NCBI RefSeq assembly: GCF_029962835.1
Contig: NC_080588.1
Span: 46,483,001 to 46,547,000 of the forward strand
Source: Magnolia sinica
Taxonomy: Eukaryota; Streptophyta; Magnoliopsida; Magnoliales; Magnoliaceae
Direction of reading: 5' to 3'
DNA: 64,000 bases
Part shown: positions 1 to 10,363 of the stretch, one piece after another
Layout: the number at the start of each line of letters is the position of its first letter
How positions within the stretch are numbered: position 1 is the stretch's first letter
Notes under the pieces: generated by a model
Told to the model about the DNA's origin: nothing
Database searches by the model: none
What the model saw: only the letters and a program-made list of their open reading frames with translations
Position numbers and translations under genes: made by a program

Positions 1-213
1 GGCCTTCGAGCCTCCGCCTCTCCCGAGCTCCGAACAGCAGGGGTAGTACCTAATCCGCGGCCGTGAACAGATGAAAGAGTAACCTGTGGCAGCAAGTTAT
101 ACGCAAACTTGTTGTGCACACAATACCTTCTACCATACGAGATACGACTTATCAAAGAGTATAGCTGATGTCAGATGTCTTCTGTCTTGAATAATGTACA
201 ACTTATAAAAGAG
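1..213. other. Unassigned flank before the first MITE
   Basis: I recognise no gene here. The first 100 bases are more GC-rich than the rest of the left end and contain a few CpGs. Bases 166-198 resemble bases 2378-2416 on the far side of the MITE cluster, so this may be repeat-derived. Bases 205-213 (ATAAAAGAG) are the left target duplication of the palindromic element that follows. Confidence 0.4.
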
Positions 214-1293
214 GGAAGTGGATTGTCTGGTGTACCACACACCAGCGATATAGCTGCTGCAGGTACGTGTTGTGCAAAGACGAGCACAGACACTCCTTAA
301 GCTCCGAGTTCTACCAACGGTTTAAAGGAGATCAAAGTTACGTGGCCCCACAGTGAAGTATTTATTATATTTACACCGTTCATCTATTTTTAGAGATCAT
401 TTTAGAGCATTATTCAAAAAAATAAATCATAACCAAAGATCATCTGTACCACAATACAAAAAGTAGCGGAGAAAATGATTCTCACCGTTAAACAATTCAT
501 AGGGCCCACCATAATGTTTATTTTCCATCCAATCTGGTAATAAGGTCACAAAGACATGAATGAAAAAGAAAAATAAATTTCATATTGATCTAGAACTTCT
601 GTAACTCTAAAAAGGATTTCAATGATAGACGTTCAATCCCCCTCTACTTTTTGAAGTGTAGCTTATTTGATAGTTATACTTATCTTATTTTTCGTCTCAA
701 GCCTTAAGCCGAGCAAGCCAAATGGTTGGATGGTTTGGCTATAACACATACTTAAGACGAGCCCGCCAAATGGATGGACGGTTTGTATACAACACATATG
801 TTATATCCAAACTGTCCATCCATTTCGCAGGCTCATCTTAACGCTTGAGACAAAAAATAAGACAAGTATAACTATCAAGCAGGCTACACTGCAAAAAGTA
901 TAGGGGCATTGAACGTCTACCATCGAAACCCTTGTTTTTCCTTTTCATTCAGGTCTTAGTGACCTTACGAACAGATTGGATGGAAAATAAATGTTATGGT
1001 GGGCCTATGAATGTTTTAAGGGTGAAAATCATTACCTCTGTTGCTATTTGTAGTGTAGTCCAGCTGAGCTTTGTATATGATTCATTTTTTGGATAATGCT
1101 CTAGAATGATCTCTAAAAATAGATGAACGGTGTAGATATAATAAATACATCATTGTGGGGCCCATGTAATTTTGATCTCCGTTGAAGCGTTCGTACAACT
1201 TAGAGCTCAAGGAGCATCAACGCTCGTCTTCACACAACATGTGCCTACAACAGCTATATAGCTGGTGTGTGGTACACCAGCCAATCTGCTTCC
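214..1293. mobile_element. 1.08-kb palindromic foldback MITE, probably Mutator-like
   Basis: The two halves are near-complete reverse complements with the centre near 750. The left arm starts GGAAGTGGATTGTCTGGTG and the right arm ends CCAGCCAATCTGCTTCC. ATAAAAGAG (205-213) precedes it and ATTAAAGAG (1294-1302) follows it, which is a 9-bp target duplication with one mismatch, the length typical of Mutator-superfamily insertions. It has no coding capacity. A transcript through it would fold into a hairpin with arms of about 500 nt, a plausible small-RNA source. The palindrome and flanks are seen directly; the superfamily is inferred from duplication length only. Confidence 0.8.
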
Positions 1294-1312
1294 ATTAAAG
1301 AGGGAAGCGGAT

Positions 1313-1875
1313 GGAAGTGGAGTGGCTGGTGTGTTGATGTCACCAAGTTATGTGGGTCCCATCACAAGGTGTGATTTATATCCCAACTGTTCATCCACTT
1401 GGTGAGCTGGTCATAAGGCTTGGGATGAAAAGTAATACACATGAAAAAATCAAATGGACCACATTGTAAAAAGCAGCAGAGGATTGAACACCTGCCATTG
1501 AAATCCTCTTGGAGTCACAAATTTTGAATCAATATGATATTTGTTTTTTCTCTTCATCCATAGATGTATAACCTTATTACCGGATTGGATTGAAAGCAAA
1601 CGATACAGTAAGCCCTATGAATGTTTTAATGGTGAGAATCATTGTGCCACTGCTATTTGTGGTGTGGCCCACTTGAGAGTTAGAAATTATTCATTTATTT
1701 GATCAAGATCTAAAATGATCTCACCAAACGTATGAACGGTGTAGATATGATAAATACATCATTGCAGGCACATGCAACTTTTATCTACTTTAAACCCTTG
1801 GGATAACTAGTAGCTTGAGGAGCGTCAACGCTACACGTACCCTGGTGTGTGATATACCAGCCAGCCCGGCACACA
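1313..1875. mobile_element. MITE copy of the same family (non-palindromic form)
   Basis: It starts GGAAGTGGAGTGGCTGGTG, like the palindromic element next to it, and ends near a TGGTGTGTGATATACCAGCC block. Diagnostic inner blocks are a GGGTCCCATCACAAGG stretch, GTGGTGTGGCCCACTTGAG and a terminal block with GAACGGTGTAGATATGATAAATACATCATTG. The right terminus is degraded and merges with the next copy. It has no coding capacity. Confidence 0.7.
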
Positions 1876-1879
1876 TCAC

Positions 1880-2364
1880 TAATCTGACTGATGTGTTCGC
1901 GTCACCAAGTTATGTGGGTCCCATCACAAGGTTTGTGTTATATCTAAACCGTTCATCCATTTCGTGAGTTCGTCTTAAGACTTGTTCCAAAAAATAAAAC
2001 AGATCCAAAGATCAAGTAGACCACACTATAACAAGTAGTGGGGGTTTGAACGTCTACCATTGAGATACTCTTGAGGATCACAAAAGTCTATGACATTATG
2101 AATATATTGAATAGAAAATAAATATTATATAAACAGGATAAATGTTCTAACAGTGAGAATCATCATCATACTGCTATTTATGGTGTGATTCACTTGAACT
2201 TTGGATATGACTTACTTTTGAGCTCATATCCCAAAATAATCTCGACAAATGGATGAATGGTAAATAATGTATTATTGTGGGGCATGTAAGTTTGATATCT
2301 TTAAACCATTTAGGCAACTGGTACACACATTAGCCAGTGGCGTGTGGTACACCAATACTCTTCC
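1880..2364. mobile_element. MITE copy, tandem to the preceding one
   Basis: It repeats the order of blocks of copy 1313-1875: CACCAAGTTATGTGGGTCCC, a GAACGTCTACCATTGAGA block, and a GTGATTCACTTGAAC block, ending CCAATACTCTTCC near 2364. The two copies are head-to-tail and differ by many substitutions, so this looks like serial insertion or an old duplication. Confidence 0.65.
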
Positions 2365-2436
2365 ATCAAATAGTACAGATGATGTGAGATGTCTTCTGTG
2401 TGTCTTGAATGATGTGATAGACATCTCAAGATTAGC

Positions 2437-2567
2437 TGGTGTACCACAAACCACTATTATGACATTGACACAACCAAGCTATGTAGTCCCATCACGAGGA
2501 ATGTGTCACATCCCAACAGTAAAATGTGAGCCCTAAAATAAGATAGATTTAAATATTAAGTGGACAT
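2437..2567. mobile_element. Left half of a fourth MITE copy, split by the CACTA element
   Basis: It starts with GCTGGTGTACCACA and runs to AAGTGGAC, the point where other copies continue with CACA and a GAACGTCTACCATTG block. That continuation is found at 6982, after the CACTA element. Bases 2565-2567 (CAT) form the left side of the 3-bp target duplication. Confidence 0.75.
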
Positions 2568-2579
2568 TACTACAAGAAA

Positions 2580-2960
2580 AGGAGACTTTAGCCTCGGCTC
2601 AAAATCATGGCTAAAAAGGCTAAAAATTGAGGCTAAAGCCTTTAGCCTCAGTTTTACCTCAATTATTCAAATCGAGGTTGGAATCACCATGGCTAAAGGC
2701 TTTAGCCCCAGTTTTAGCAACCGAGGCTAAGATGGCTTTTATAGCCTTGGTTCTTCAAGGGATATTAAAAGAACTTTTTTAGCTTCAGTTTTCTCGAAAT
2801 GAGGCTAAATCAAAATTTTAACCTCAGTTGCCTTTAACCGAAGCTAAATCTATTTTTAACCTCGGTTCTTAACAACCAAGGCTAAAGCATTTAGCCGCAA
2901 GGGTTGTGGCCACAGTTTGGATAACTAAAGCAAAATCGAGGCTAAATTTTTTATTTAGTT
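2580..2960. repeat. Left subterminal repeats of the CACTA element
   Basis: Many copies of GAGGCTAAA and its complement TTTAGCCTC (variants GGCTAAAGC, CCTCGGTT, AACCGAGGCTAA) occur in both orientations within 380 bases. In the En/Spm family such subterminal motifs are transposase-binding sites; that role is inferred here. Confidence 0.8.
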
Positions 2961-3950
2961 TAGTTATAAACTATGGTTAAAAATATTTTCTTTTTTAAAA
3001 TATTTGTTTAAAAAGAATCATAAAAGCACAATACCAATAGAGCAGTTAACAGTCTATTTAAGTCTTTCAAAATACTGAAGGCACAAATAACACCAAGCAT
3101 AAAAATACAATACCAACAAAATAGTAAACCATCTATTTAAACTAACAAAAAAGACAAATAACACAAAGCATCAAGTTCTGCTTCCTGTTGCTTTCTACAC
3201 TAGTTTGAGAGCAGCCTTGTGCTGTAGATCTTGAGAGCAGATCAGATAACTGCCCTATAGACATTTTCTGATTTCCCCCACCTTAGTCTTTGCTAACATT
3301 TCCCTCTAGATACAAACAAACGTTCCTCACCATTGCACCCATCTGCTTCAGTCTATTTTCTTGTTGCATGCTTAATGTCGTGTTCGACTGCAACCTAAAA
3401 CAAAAGAAATAATTCAGAAAATGAGATCCATGGTAGTTATGCCTATGCACTGTATGTTTTTTACATGTGAAACCATCTGCTAAGAAACGCGAATGGTGAA
3501 GCATCTTACGCTCATCGATAAAACGCCAGACCACAATCTCAAACACAAGACCATGATTTGAAGTGGATTCCACTTTACATACCTATACCTTAAGAGTCCA
3601 AAGCAAGCAAGTGGGACCCACTTCCATTGCTACCATATGTTGCTGTGATGGTGATAAGAAGACTCACGTTCAGAAAACTCCCAATGAGTGTGTTTCACAA
3701 CAGATAGTTCATGTATGTTTATCCATTTAATACTAATGCCTCCAATCAAGGATCTGACCACGATGTGAAGTGGCACTTGATCCTAACAAAGTCAAAGAAA
3801 GTGGGGCATACTTTGATTCAAATCCAATCCTCACTGGATGGTGATAAGCTAAATCCACAACATGTTTTTAGGTGTCCCAAAGTATAATTCCGCTAAATGA
3901 ATGTCTAATGGTAATACCTCCAGGAATTCAGCTTCTGCCTCGAGATCTGA
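2961..3950. other. CACTA interior, unassigned
   Basis: The stretch is AT-rich with no convincing reading frame. A 96-codon open frame on the minus strand (3283-3573) has no recognisable motif. The text has intron-like character (long T-rich and A-rich runs between short open segments) and may be part of a captured host gene. Confidence 0.35.
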
Positions 3951-3959
3951 CTCCTTAGA

Positions 3960-4210
3960 TTAGGGCATTTCAAGCCCATACGCATACACGTCTCTCACAA
4001 TTGAGAAACTTTGGATAATATATCTTCCTCTTCTTCTCCATTTCTTTATCCAGCTTTAGCCTATTTGCTGCACATGCTGAGCTATTGACTTTCTGTTGAT
4101 ACGCTATCACTGCCTTCGTACAAATTCCTACCAAGCTAATCATGCCATATCATTAGTAGATTTCTGACGTTCAACTTCTTCAGCTATATAATCCGTCTGC
4201 ATTTGAAAAG
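3960..4210 (-). pseudogene. Possible captured host-gene fragment inside the CACTA element
   Basis: On the minus strand an open frame of about 60 codons covers roughly 4150-3975 and encodes a lysine/glutamate-rich segment with the core KLDKEMEKKRKIYYPK. It is preceded, in another frame, by a segment ending EEVERQKSTNDMA. The charged, heptad-like composition suggests a coiled coil. CACTA elements often carry transduplicated exons, so a broken exon is a reasonable reading, but I do not recognise the parent gene and chance openness is not excluded. Confidence 0.3.
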
Positions 4211-5059
4211 AAGTCATAGATAAAACATCTTGTATAGCTAAAGATTTACCTAAAATTCTTCATTGTGAAAGTAATTGATTGGAAATGAAAACAAACAATC
4301 AAATATACAGATATAATTTTGCAAATAACTACACCATCCATCATTGAAAAAAGTCAAGTTTAAATGCTTGAATACTACAGGTACCTGATGAGGGATTCTA
4401 ATTTACACTCAGCATATAAATGTTTCAGCTGCAAATGAATTATGTTTTCTTAATAAAACCATCACATAAGGATCCTTATCAAACGCTGAAGAAGCTTATG
4501 ATTTAAGAAACAAATTGACCTGGAGATGAGAAGGATAATCTGTCTCTGCTATCTATTTCTAAGTTGGTAATAACAAATTTCTCTGAAGCTCCTCTATGAA
4601 AAAGAAACGAGATTATCAACAAAATAACATGTTCTCAATTTAAATTTTCAGTGCTAAACTGTACTTGTCATGTTTTTTTTTTTAAGGCTACAAGGGAACC
4701 AACTGGTGATTTTAACCAATGGTACCTAAATCGCAACAGCATTTTTCTTCTTGAGAGAGGGTAGCTTGCTGACACTGTTTTTCAGCTTGAAGTACCTACA
4801 AAACAGGGTCGCATTGAAGTATATCTTTCAACATAGGCATAGAAAGTAATAAAATGGAAAGAAAATTAACCAATTTGCATTATTCCAGGTTGCTGAATTA
4901 TAGACTTCTACAAATATGGAAGGGGATTTCAGGCGGTGAACTTGAACCATGGTTTAGAAAAACTAACAAAGGATTATCACATGTTGATTGTGCCACCGGG
5001 CCCTGCGACAGCATATATTGGAATCTGACTGTGTAACATAGCCCACATTGAAGCACCCT

Positions 5060-5060
<1 letters not shown>
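4211..5060. other. CACTA interior, unassigned
   Basis: AT-rich sequence with a short poly-T tract near 4673-4682. The 60-codon open frame at 4854-5036 has no recognisable motif and I treat it as chance. No RNA gene is visible. Confidence 0.4.

Positions 5061-5102
<42 letters not shown>
5061..5102. repeat. (CA)n microsatellite
   Basis: An uninterrupted dinucleotide run of about 42 bases, followed by an A-rich AAAATAAAATAAAATAAA tail. It creates an artificial low-complexity frame on the minus strand. Confidence 0.95.
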
Positions 5103-5105
<3 letters not shown>

Positions 5106-5162
5106 AAAAAAAATAAAATAAAATAAAGAGAGATATATAAGAGAAGGGGCATTTTGGGAAGT

Positions 5163-5330
5163 ATTGGACTAAGATTTTTTTTTATTTTTTTTTACACATG
5201 CACACACACCCCACACACTCACACTAGTGGAATTTCACCACCTATGGATACTCGAACCCTTGACCGGGTGTTGAAACTCCTAAGAGTCTACCACCCGAGC
5301 AAGAGTAAGGATCCAGAATTGGACTAAGAT
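5163..5330 (-). mobile_element. tRNA-derived SINE with 13-bp target duplications
   Basis: The body lies at 5176-5317 on the minus strand. It begins with a tRNA-like head, including a box-A-like CTCGGGTGGTAGACTC and a box-B-like GGGTTCGAGTA about 30 bases later, the arrangement of an internal RNA polymerase III promoter. It ends in an A-rich tail (AAAAAAAAATAAAAAAAAAA in element orientation). The 13 bases ATTGGACTAAGAT occur exactly at 5163-5175 and again at 5318-5330, a clean target duplication of the length produced by LINE-type reverse transcription. Head, tail and duplication are all directly visible. Confidence 0.85.
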
Positions 5331-6610
5331 ACAACTCAAACAACTGTACATATACAACCAGGAAAAATTCTCTGCATGGTAGCTAAAGAAATGTATATAA
5401 ATGGGGAATGTTGTATGACATCTGGTCATGATCATATAGAATTCTTGGGAGCATGCAATACATACCTCAGCAGTGTTGAATAGTAAAGATGGAAAATCAG
5501 AAATACGTATTTCAGTAACCTGAAACCAATTTCAATAAAACAAAGGAACCCTAAAGAATATTGACATTAGTCAATATTTCTAGCAGGCTTCATTCCCTCT
5601 CTTGCACCTTTTATCGTTTGTGGCTACAGCCTACGAGTTCAACTCACTCTCATATCTTTAATTCTTTTATCATAGAAGTTTCTCGCTCTAACAAATAATA
5701 ATAATAACCCCGAATCAGGCACATCACAACCCAACTCGAGATGAAAAGAGTCAATCCGAGACTCCGAGTCTAAAAACCATGATGAAAACCATCAACCCAT
5801 CATGCAAGGTGAAAGCAATTTCACTCATTGTCAACAATAGAATAATGAGAAAACATTTTCCCATGATGCTAAAGCGGCTAAGAATTGTTGCTATTTTAAT
5901 GAGAAGAGAGAACTAACTCACAATGTCGAGAGACCAGTTAGTTGTCCACCAAATTGGCCACCTAATTTGCCCTGAGGTTGATTGCGACTCACGTTTCTAC
6001 ACTCACCACCAATACCACCGCTTAATTCTCAGGTTTCCGATATAAATTCATAATAGAATTAAACAAAAAGGTGCCAAACTTACAGGTATTTGAGAGAAGT
6101 CATCTAGGAAATCAAATAAGGGAGGCCTCCATTGAAGCTATTCCCAGCCAGATTTTTGCAGATGAGATATTTAACTGTCACCACCAAATCTTACAATGTT
6201 GTGAGAAATTTTCATTCGTGTAACTTAACAGTCGTTGGAAGTTTAGAGGAAGTTGATAAGGTATTGAGTTTCCGAGATTGTTATTGCCCATGTCGCTGTA
6301 TGAATTCAACAAATCACACCCCCAATGTAAACATAAAACATGAAGAAAAAAATAATGGACAAGAAGAAGAACAGAAAAAGGAAAAGCAATTAAAAAACTA
6401 AAAACACATGAAATCAAATCAATGTATACAAATCCATATCTCTTAAGAGTTACTAACATACTGTAAAATGGTCAGGCAGGTGACCCACCCCTACTCCTCA
6501 AATCTGTTCCAGGCTAAATACAGATGAAGAATGCAGGTTGGCTAAAGACAGAGGAAGAATGGAAGTACATCAGACCATCTGCATTTAGGGACTTTACAAA
6601 TCAGAAGATA
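5331..6610. other. CACTA interior, unassigned
   Basis: No supported gene. Open frames of 89 and 93 codons on opposite strands at 6132-6459 overlap each other, lack motifs and are low-complexity at their ends. A polypyrimidine-rich stretch near 5586-5700 resembles an intron but has no defined exon next to it. Confidence 0.4.
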
Positions 6611-6960
6611 CTAAATCAAAAGTAGACTTTTCACCTCGGTTCCTATGTAATTGAGACTAAAAGTAGACTTTTGGCCTCAGTTCCTATGCAACTGAGGTTA
6701 ACAAGTAGACTTTTCACCTCGGTTCCTATGCAACTGAGGCTAAAAAGTAGACTTTGGCTTCGGTTCCTATGCAACTGAGGCTAAAAAGTAGACTTTTCGC
6801 CTCGGCTCCTATGCAACCGAGGCTAAAAAGTATACTTTTAGCCTCAATTCCTTAGCAACTGAGGCAAAAAATAAACTTTTAGTCTCAGTTCCTTAGCAAC
6901 CGAGGCTAAAAAACACATTTAGCCTCAATTTTTTCAACTAAGGTTAAAAAATTGTGGCTA
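6611..6960. repeat. Right subterminal repeats of the CACTA element
   Basis: At least six imperfect tandem units of about 45 bases share AAAAGTAGACTTTT, CCTCGGTTCCTATGCAAC and GAGGCTAAA. The motif is the same as at the left end, which ties the two ends to one element. The tandem order here is more regular than on the left. Confidence 0.85.
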
Positions 6961-6981
6961 AAGGCCTATTTTCTTGTAGTG

Positions 6982-7195
6982 CGTTGTGGATGATGAAACG
7001 TCTATCATTGAAACTATTTTGGGGTCACGTAAGTTTTGGCTTAATATGACATTTGTTTTTCCATTTCATCCAAGTATGTGTGACCTTATGAATATATTAT
7101 ATGGAAAATAAATGTTATGGTGGGCCCTACAAATATTTTAATGGTGAGAATCATTGTCCCCACCACTATATGTGGTGTGGTTCGGCCATCAATCC
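6982..7195. mobile_element. Right half of the MITE split by the CACTA element
   Basis: It resumes at GAAACGTCTATCATTG and continues through the GTTATGGTGGGCCC and TGGTGTGGTT blocks found in neighbouring copies, then stops before the expected CACTTGAG block near 7190. Together with 2437-2567 it makes one MITE with a truncated right end. Confidence 0.75.
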
Positions 7196-8815
7196 AATAG
7201 GTAATAAGATGAGGGATGGTAGACTAGGATGGATTAGTCATATGTGCAGCAGAGACCAAGAACCACACTAGTTACATGTAGTAAGGTGCCAGCCAAATAT
7301 GCTATATGTCCAAACCGGACTGTGACTCTTATATAATAGAGGTACAGAAGCATAGCTACCTGAATCAGAGTTCTACCAATTCAAGTTGAAGTTTGCAGTG
7401 CAGTTTTGAGCAATCTAAACTGGAATTTGCCATGCAGTTGGTAGTTTGATACTTGTTAAAAATACTGGTTTTTTGGGGTAGGCCAAATTTTGTTCTTCTT
7501 TCAAATTATCCGATTTGAGTGTTTTGGGTTAGCTAGTTTGATCGACTAGTGAAATGCTGTCATTTGGCATAATTCAATTTAATGCGTGCATTCCGCGGAA
7601 TTAATCAACTAATCCAAATTGACCAATCTCTCTCCTAATTAAGAGTTTCTTCATTTCTTATGGAAGGAAGTTCCAGAATATTGAAAAAATTACATGAATT
7701 TCTTCAAATCATACTGTTATTAGAGATTGAATAAATGGACAAAATTTGTAAACTGTAAAAAATTTGAGAACGATCTATTCATAGGACGGTCGATTAGTTC
7801 AACCATAAATAATGAATCACAGCATATCACATTGCAATTTAGTTTTGAGCGTGGTTTAAGTGTATTAGGTAACTATTTACTAAACAGTGCTTCACCCACA
7901 TTTTCATTCAGAGCAGCATTACACATAGTTGGGTCTATCTCTCTATAGTCCTGATTGTTCTACTGAATGTCACCATGTATGGGTGATGGACCAAATTTAT
8001 CCTCCATGGGACATTCCCAACGATGCTCCTATTGCATATATATTGTTGTTTCTTTTCTTTCTTGTTCTTGTTCTTGTTCTTTTTTTTTTCCTCTACCATT
8101 CATTTGTAGGCCAAAAATCAGATGTCAAGGATTGGCTACTAGAGAACTTCTTACTTTCAACAGATGAATGAAAGGTTTGGAATTGTGAAAGGTGGGTGTT
8201 GCTTGTGTGGAATGTATCAGATGGGGCTAATTACTACTCTATTTAGGAAAAGGGAGATCTAACAAAGGGTCAGTACACCAATTTAGTTTCATGGTGCATT
8301 ATAAAAGTGGCACAACAATGAGGGTTCCACTGTGGATAAATAAGAATACAAGAGCCATGCATGCGAAGGCATGTGGAATTTTCACACACCTATTTTACAC
8401 AAACATGAAATCAATCTCTATGGTGCAAGGAACTCAGATTTAAGGCCACTTAAGAAGAACAGTGGTAATTGAAAATGGGATGTTGTTCCCTTTCTTCAAG
8501 TGAGCATTTTGTTGTCTGCATCCTTGCCTGTCATGGCCCATATGAGAAACAATCTCGTTTCTTTCATAGAAATAGGAATTTCCACTTCTTTCCAGATCAT
8601 TTCACATAAAAGGAAAAAAGCAAAATCATGTATATATAGGAAGAGAAGTTGAAACTGAGGCAGATTGAAAACCACCTTTCCTTTTAATTCCCTTTCAATA
8701 ATGATGTTTATGTGCTAAATGCAATTGAAGTCACCTTCCTCTATCTACCTATCCACACTCTCATGGTAAAAATCCAAACCTTTATTTATTTCTTAATTTT
8801 AAAATTAAAATTTGT
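7196..8815. other. Unassigned AT-rich sequence
   Basis: No feature I can support. The open frame at 7929-8168 is split by a T-rich tract (8060-8090) followed by TTCATTTGTAG, which looks like a splice acceptor. A captured or decayed gene exon is therefore possible, but the peptide has no motif I recognise. No RNA gene or terminal repeat is visible. Confidence 0.35.
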
Positions 8816-8821
8816 TTTCTT

Positions 8822-9296
8822 TATAGTTGGTAACAACAAACAATACACATGGGTCTTCGCGAGTTCTTAGTCTGTAGGCATATATAGACATGTGTGTATA
8901 CACACTCATCATTTTCACTTGGTAGAGGATTCTTTTTATGAGAAAGTACTGTCTTGTTGTTTTTTTTTTTTTTTTATCACTTGGTAACAACCAACAACAC
9001 ACATGGGTCTTCTTGATTTCTTAGTCTATAGACATATATAGGCGTGTGTATACACAATCATCAATTTCACTTGGTAGAGGATTCTTTTTTGCATGGAAGT
9101 ACTGTCTTGTTGGTTTTTTTAATGTTTATTTATTTATTTATTTATTTTTACAGTTGGTAACAACCAACAACACACATGGATCTTCTTGATTTCTTAGTCT
9201 GTGGGCATATATAGACATGTGTGTATACACACTCATCATTTTCACTTGGTCGAGGATTCTTTTTATGAGAAAGTACTGTCTTGTTGGTTTTTTTTT
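8822..9296. repeat. Three tandem copies of a ~160-bp unit
   Basis: Units begin near 8822, 8978 and 9151. Each carries GGTAACAACCAACAACACAC, a TGGGTCTTC-like block, TAGACATGTGTGTATACACA, CACTTGGTAGAGGATTC and AAGTACTGTCTTGTTG, then a T-rich spacer of variable length. The copies differ at a handful of sites, so the duplication is not very recent. GTGTGTATACACAC is itself palindromic. Confidence 0.9.
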
Positions 9297-9405
9297 TAAT
9301 TATTATTTTGGGATCTAGACAGAGACATTTGAGAAAGTGTTTACACTACCAGGCAAGTTGTATCTGTATATACATATATGTATGTATATATCCCTTTAAT
9401 TTGAT

Positions 9406-9640
9406 AGAATATTTAAAGTGGCCATTTCATTGTTGGGTATCCAAGGGATATCTCAGATGGTTGCACTAGTGTTGAGGTTTGTATACACACACATGTGTAT
9501 ATATGTTGAATTTTTAACTTGTAGAAAATATAAGCAGGGTTGTTGTCATTTGAGTGTCTAACATCCACCTGGAGTGGTAACTTTGTGGGTTTAGATGAAG
9601 AGATTTTGGACTGTGTTTACACCAGGCATGGGTTCAAACC
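9406..9640. repeat. Direct repeat, copy A
   Basis: It matches 10029-10262 in the same orientation. Shared blocks include AGAATATTTAAAGTGGCC, GGGATATCTCA, TGTATACACACACAT, TTGAATTTTTAACTTGTAG and AACATCCA. The repeat ends near the GGTTCAAACCATGCAACAGG block. Function is unknown. Confidence 0.85.
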
Positions 9641-10028
9641 ATGCAACAGGCCGACTGCAGGTTGAGCAAAATGTAGCAAAACACCAACAGAAAAATGTTC
9701 AGCTAGAGATAATGGCATAGATGAGATCATTGATTGAGGTTGTGGATACCTGAAGAAAAAAAAAAAAGAGTAGAAGAGATCCATGTTGAGGGGATTCTTT
9801 TTACAAGTAGGTGATGATGTGATATAATGTCATAGGTAGCTATGAGGACTAACACTTGCAATATCTGGTGAATTGTGATGAGAGACCATAAATAATGCCC
9901 TATTGTCTATTTTGTAACCAGTCAGTCCAGTACCTGCATCTGGTCTTGGTAGGAGTTGAGGTATGAACAAGTGTCCAAAGAAAGCAACATCTCAGGAACC
10001 TCCCTACCTCCTCCCTTCTCTTCATCCA
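9641..10028. other. Spacer between direct repeats
   Basis: No recognisable feature. It contains an A-rich tract near 9753-9768 and no open frame of interest. Confidence 0.4.
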
Positions 10029-10262
10029 GAATATTTAAAGTGGCCATTTCATTGTTGGGTGTCTAAGGGATATCTCAAATGGTTGCACCACTGTAGAGGT
10101 GTGTATACACACACATATGTGTGTGTATGTTGAATTTTTAACTTGTAGAAAACATAAGAAAGGTTGTTATCATTTGGGTGTCTAACATCCATATGGAGTG
10201 GTAACTTCGTGGGCCTGGATAAAGAGATGTTGTACTGTGTTTATACCAGGCTTGGGTATATA
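10029..10262. repeat. Direct repeat, copy B
   Basis: Same-orientation partner of 9406-9640, about 620 bases apart, with roughly 85-90% identity by eye. It ends in GTTGTACTGTGTTTATACCAGG, which begins the shorter duplication described next. Confidence 0.85.
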
Positions 10263-10363
10263 TGCTAAACTACTCACTTGGTATAGGATTTAGTACAAAT
10301 CACAAAGACTGGATGTTGTACTGTGTTTATGCCAGGCTTGGGTATATATGCTAAACTACTCAT
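10227..10363. repeat. Two copies of a ~51-bp unit, 85 bp apart
   Basis: GATGTTGTACTGTGTTTAT, CCAGGCTTGGGTATATATG and CTAAACTACTCA occur in this order at 10227-10277 and again at 10312-10363, nearly identical. This is a local duplication nested at the end of direct repeat B. Confidence 0.85.

Larger units (their letters stand above)
2568..6981. mobile_element. 4.4-kb CACTA (En/Spm-type) transposon, non-autonomous
   Basis: The left end reads TACTACAAGAAAA and the right end TTTTCTTGTAGTG, the canonical CACTACAAGAAA terminal inverted repeat with one base change at the left tip. The flanking trinucleotides CAT (2565-2567) and CGT (6982-6984) fit the 3-bp target duplication of the superfamily with one mismatch. 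Both ends carry repeated subterminal motifs of the GAGGCTAAA / TTTAGCCTC type. I see no transposase-like reading frame; the longest frames inside are short and show no TNP2 motifs. It sits inside a MITE whose two halves match known positions in neighbouring copies, which fixes both boundaries. Confidence 0.88.

Noticed and set aside
4898..5152. 84-codon minus-strand frame with a CVCVCV repeat
   Set aside because: It is the translation of the (CA)n microsatellite and has no independent support.
7929..8168. 80-codon frame with a long hydrophobic stretch that looks like a membrane segment
   Set aside because: The hydrophobic part is the translation of a T-rich, intron-like tract; the remaining residues match nothing I know. 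I keep it only as a possible decayed exon.
9406..9660. tRNA-like SINE suggested by CTCAGATGGTTGCAC and GGGTTCAAACC
   Set aside because: The box-A-like and box-B-like sequences are over 170 bases apart, too far for a tRNA-derived promoter, and no A-tail or target duplication is visible.
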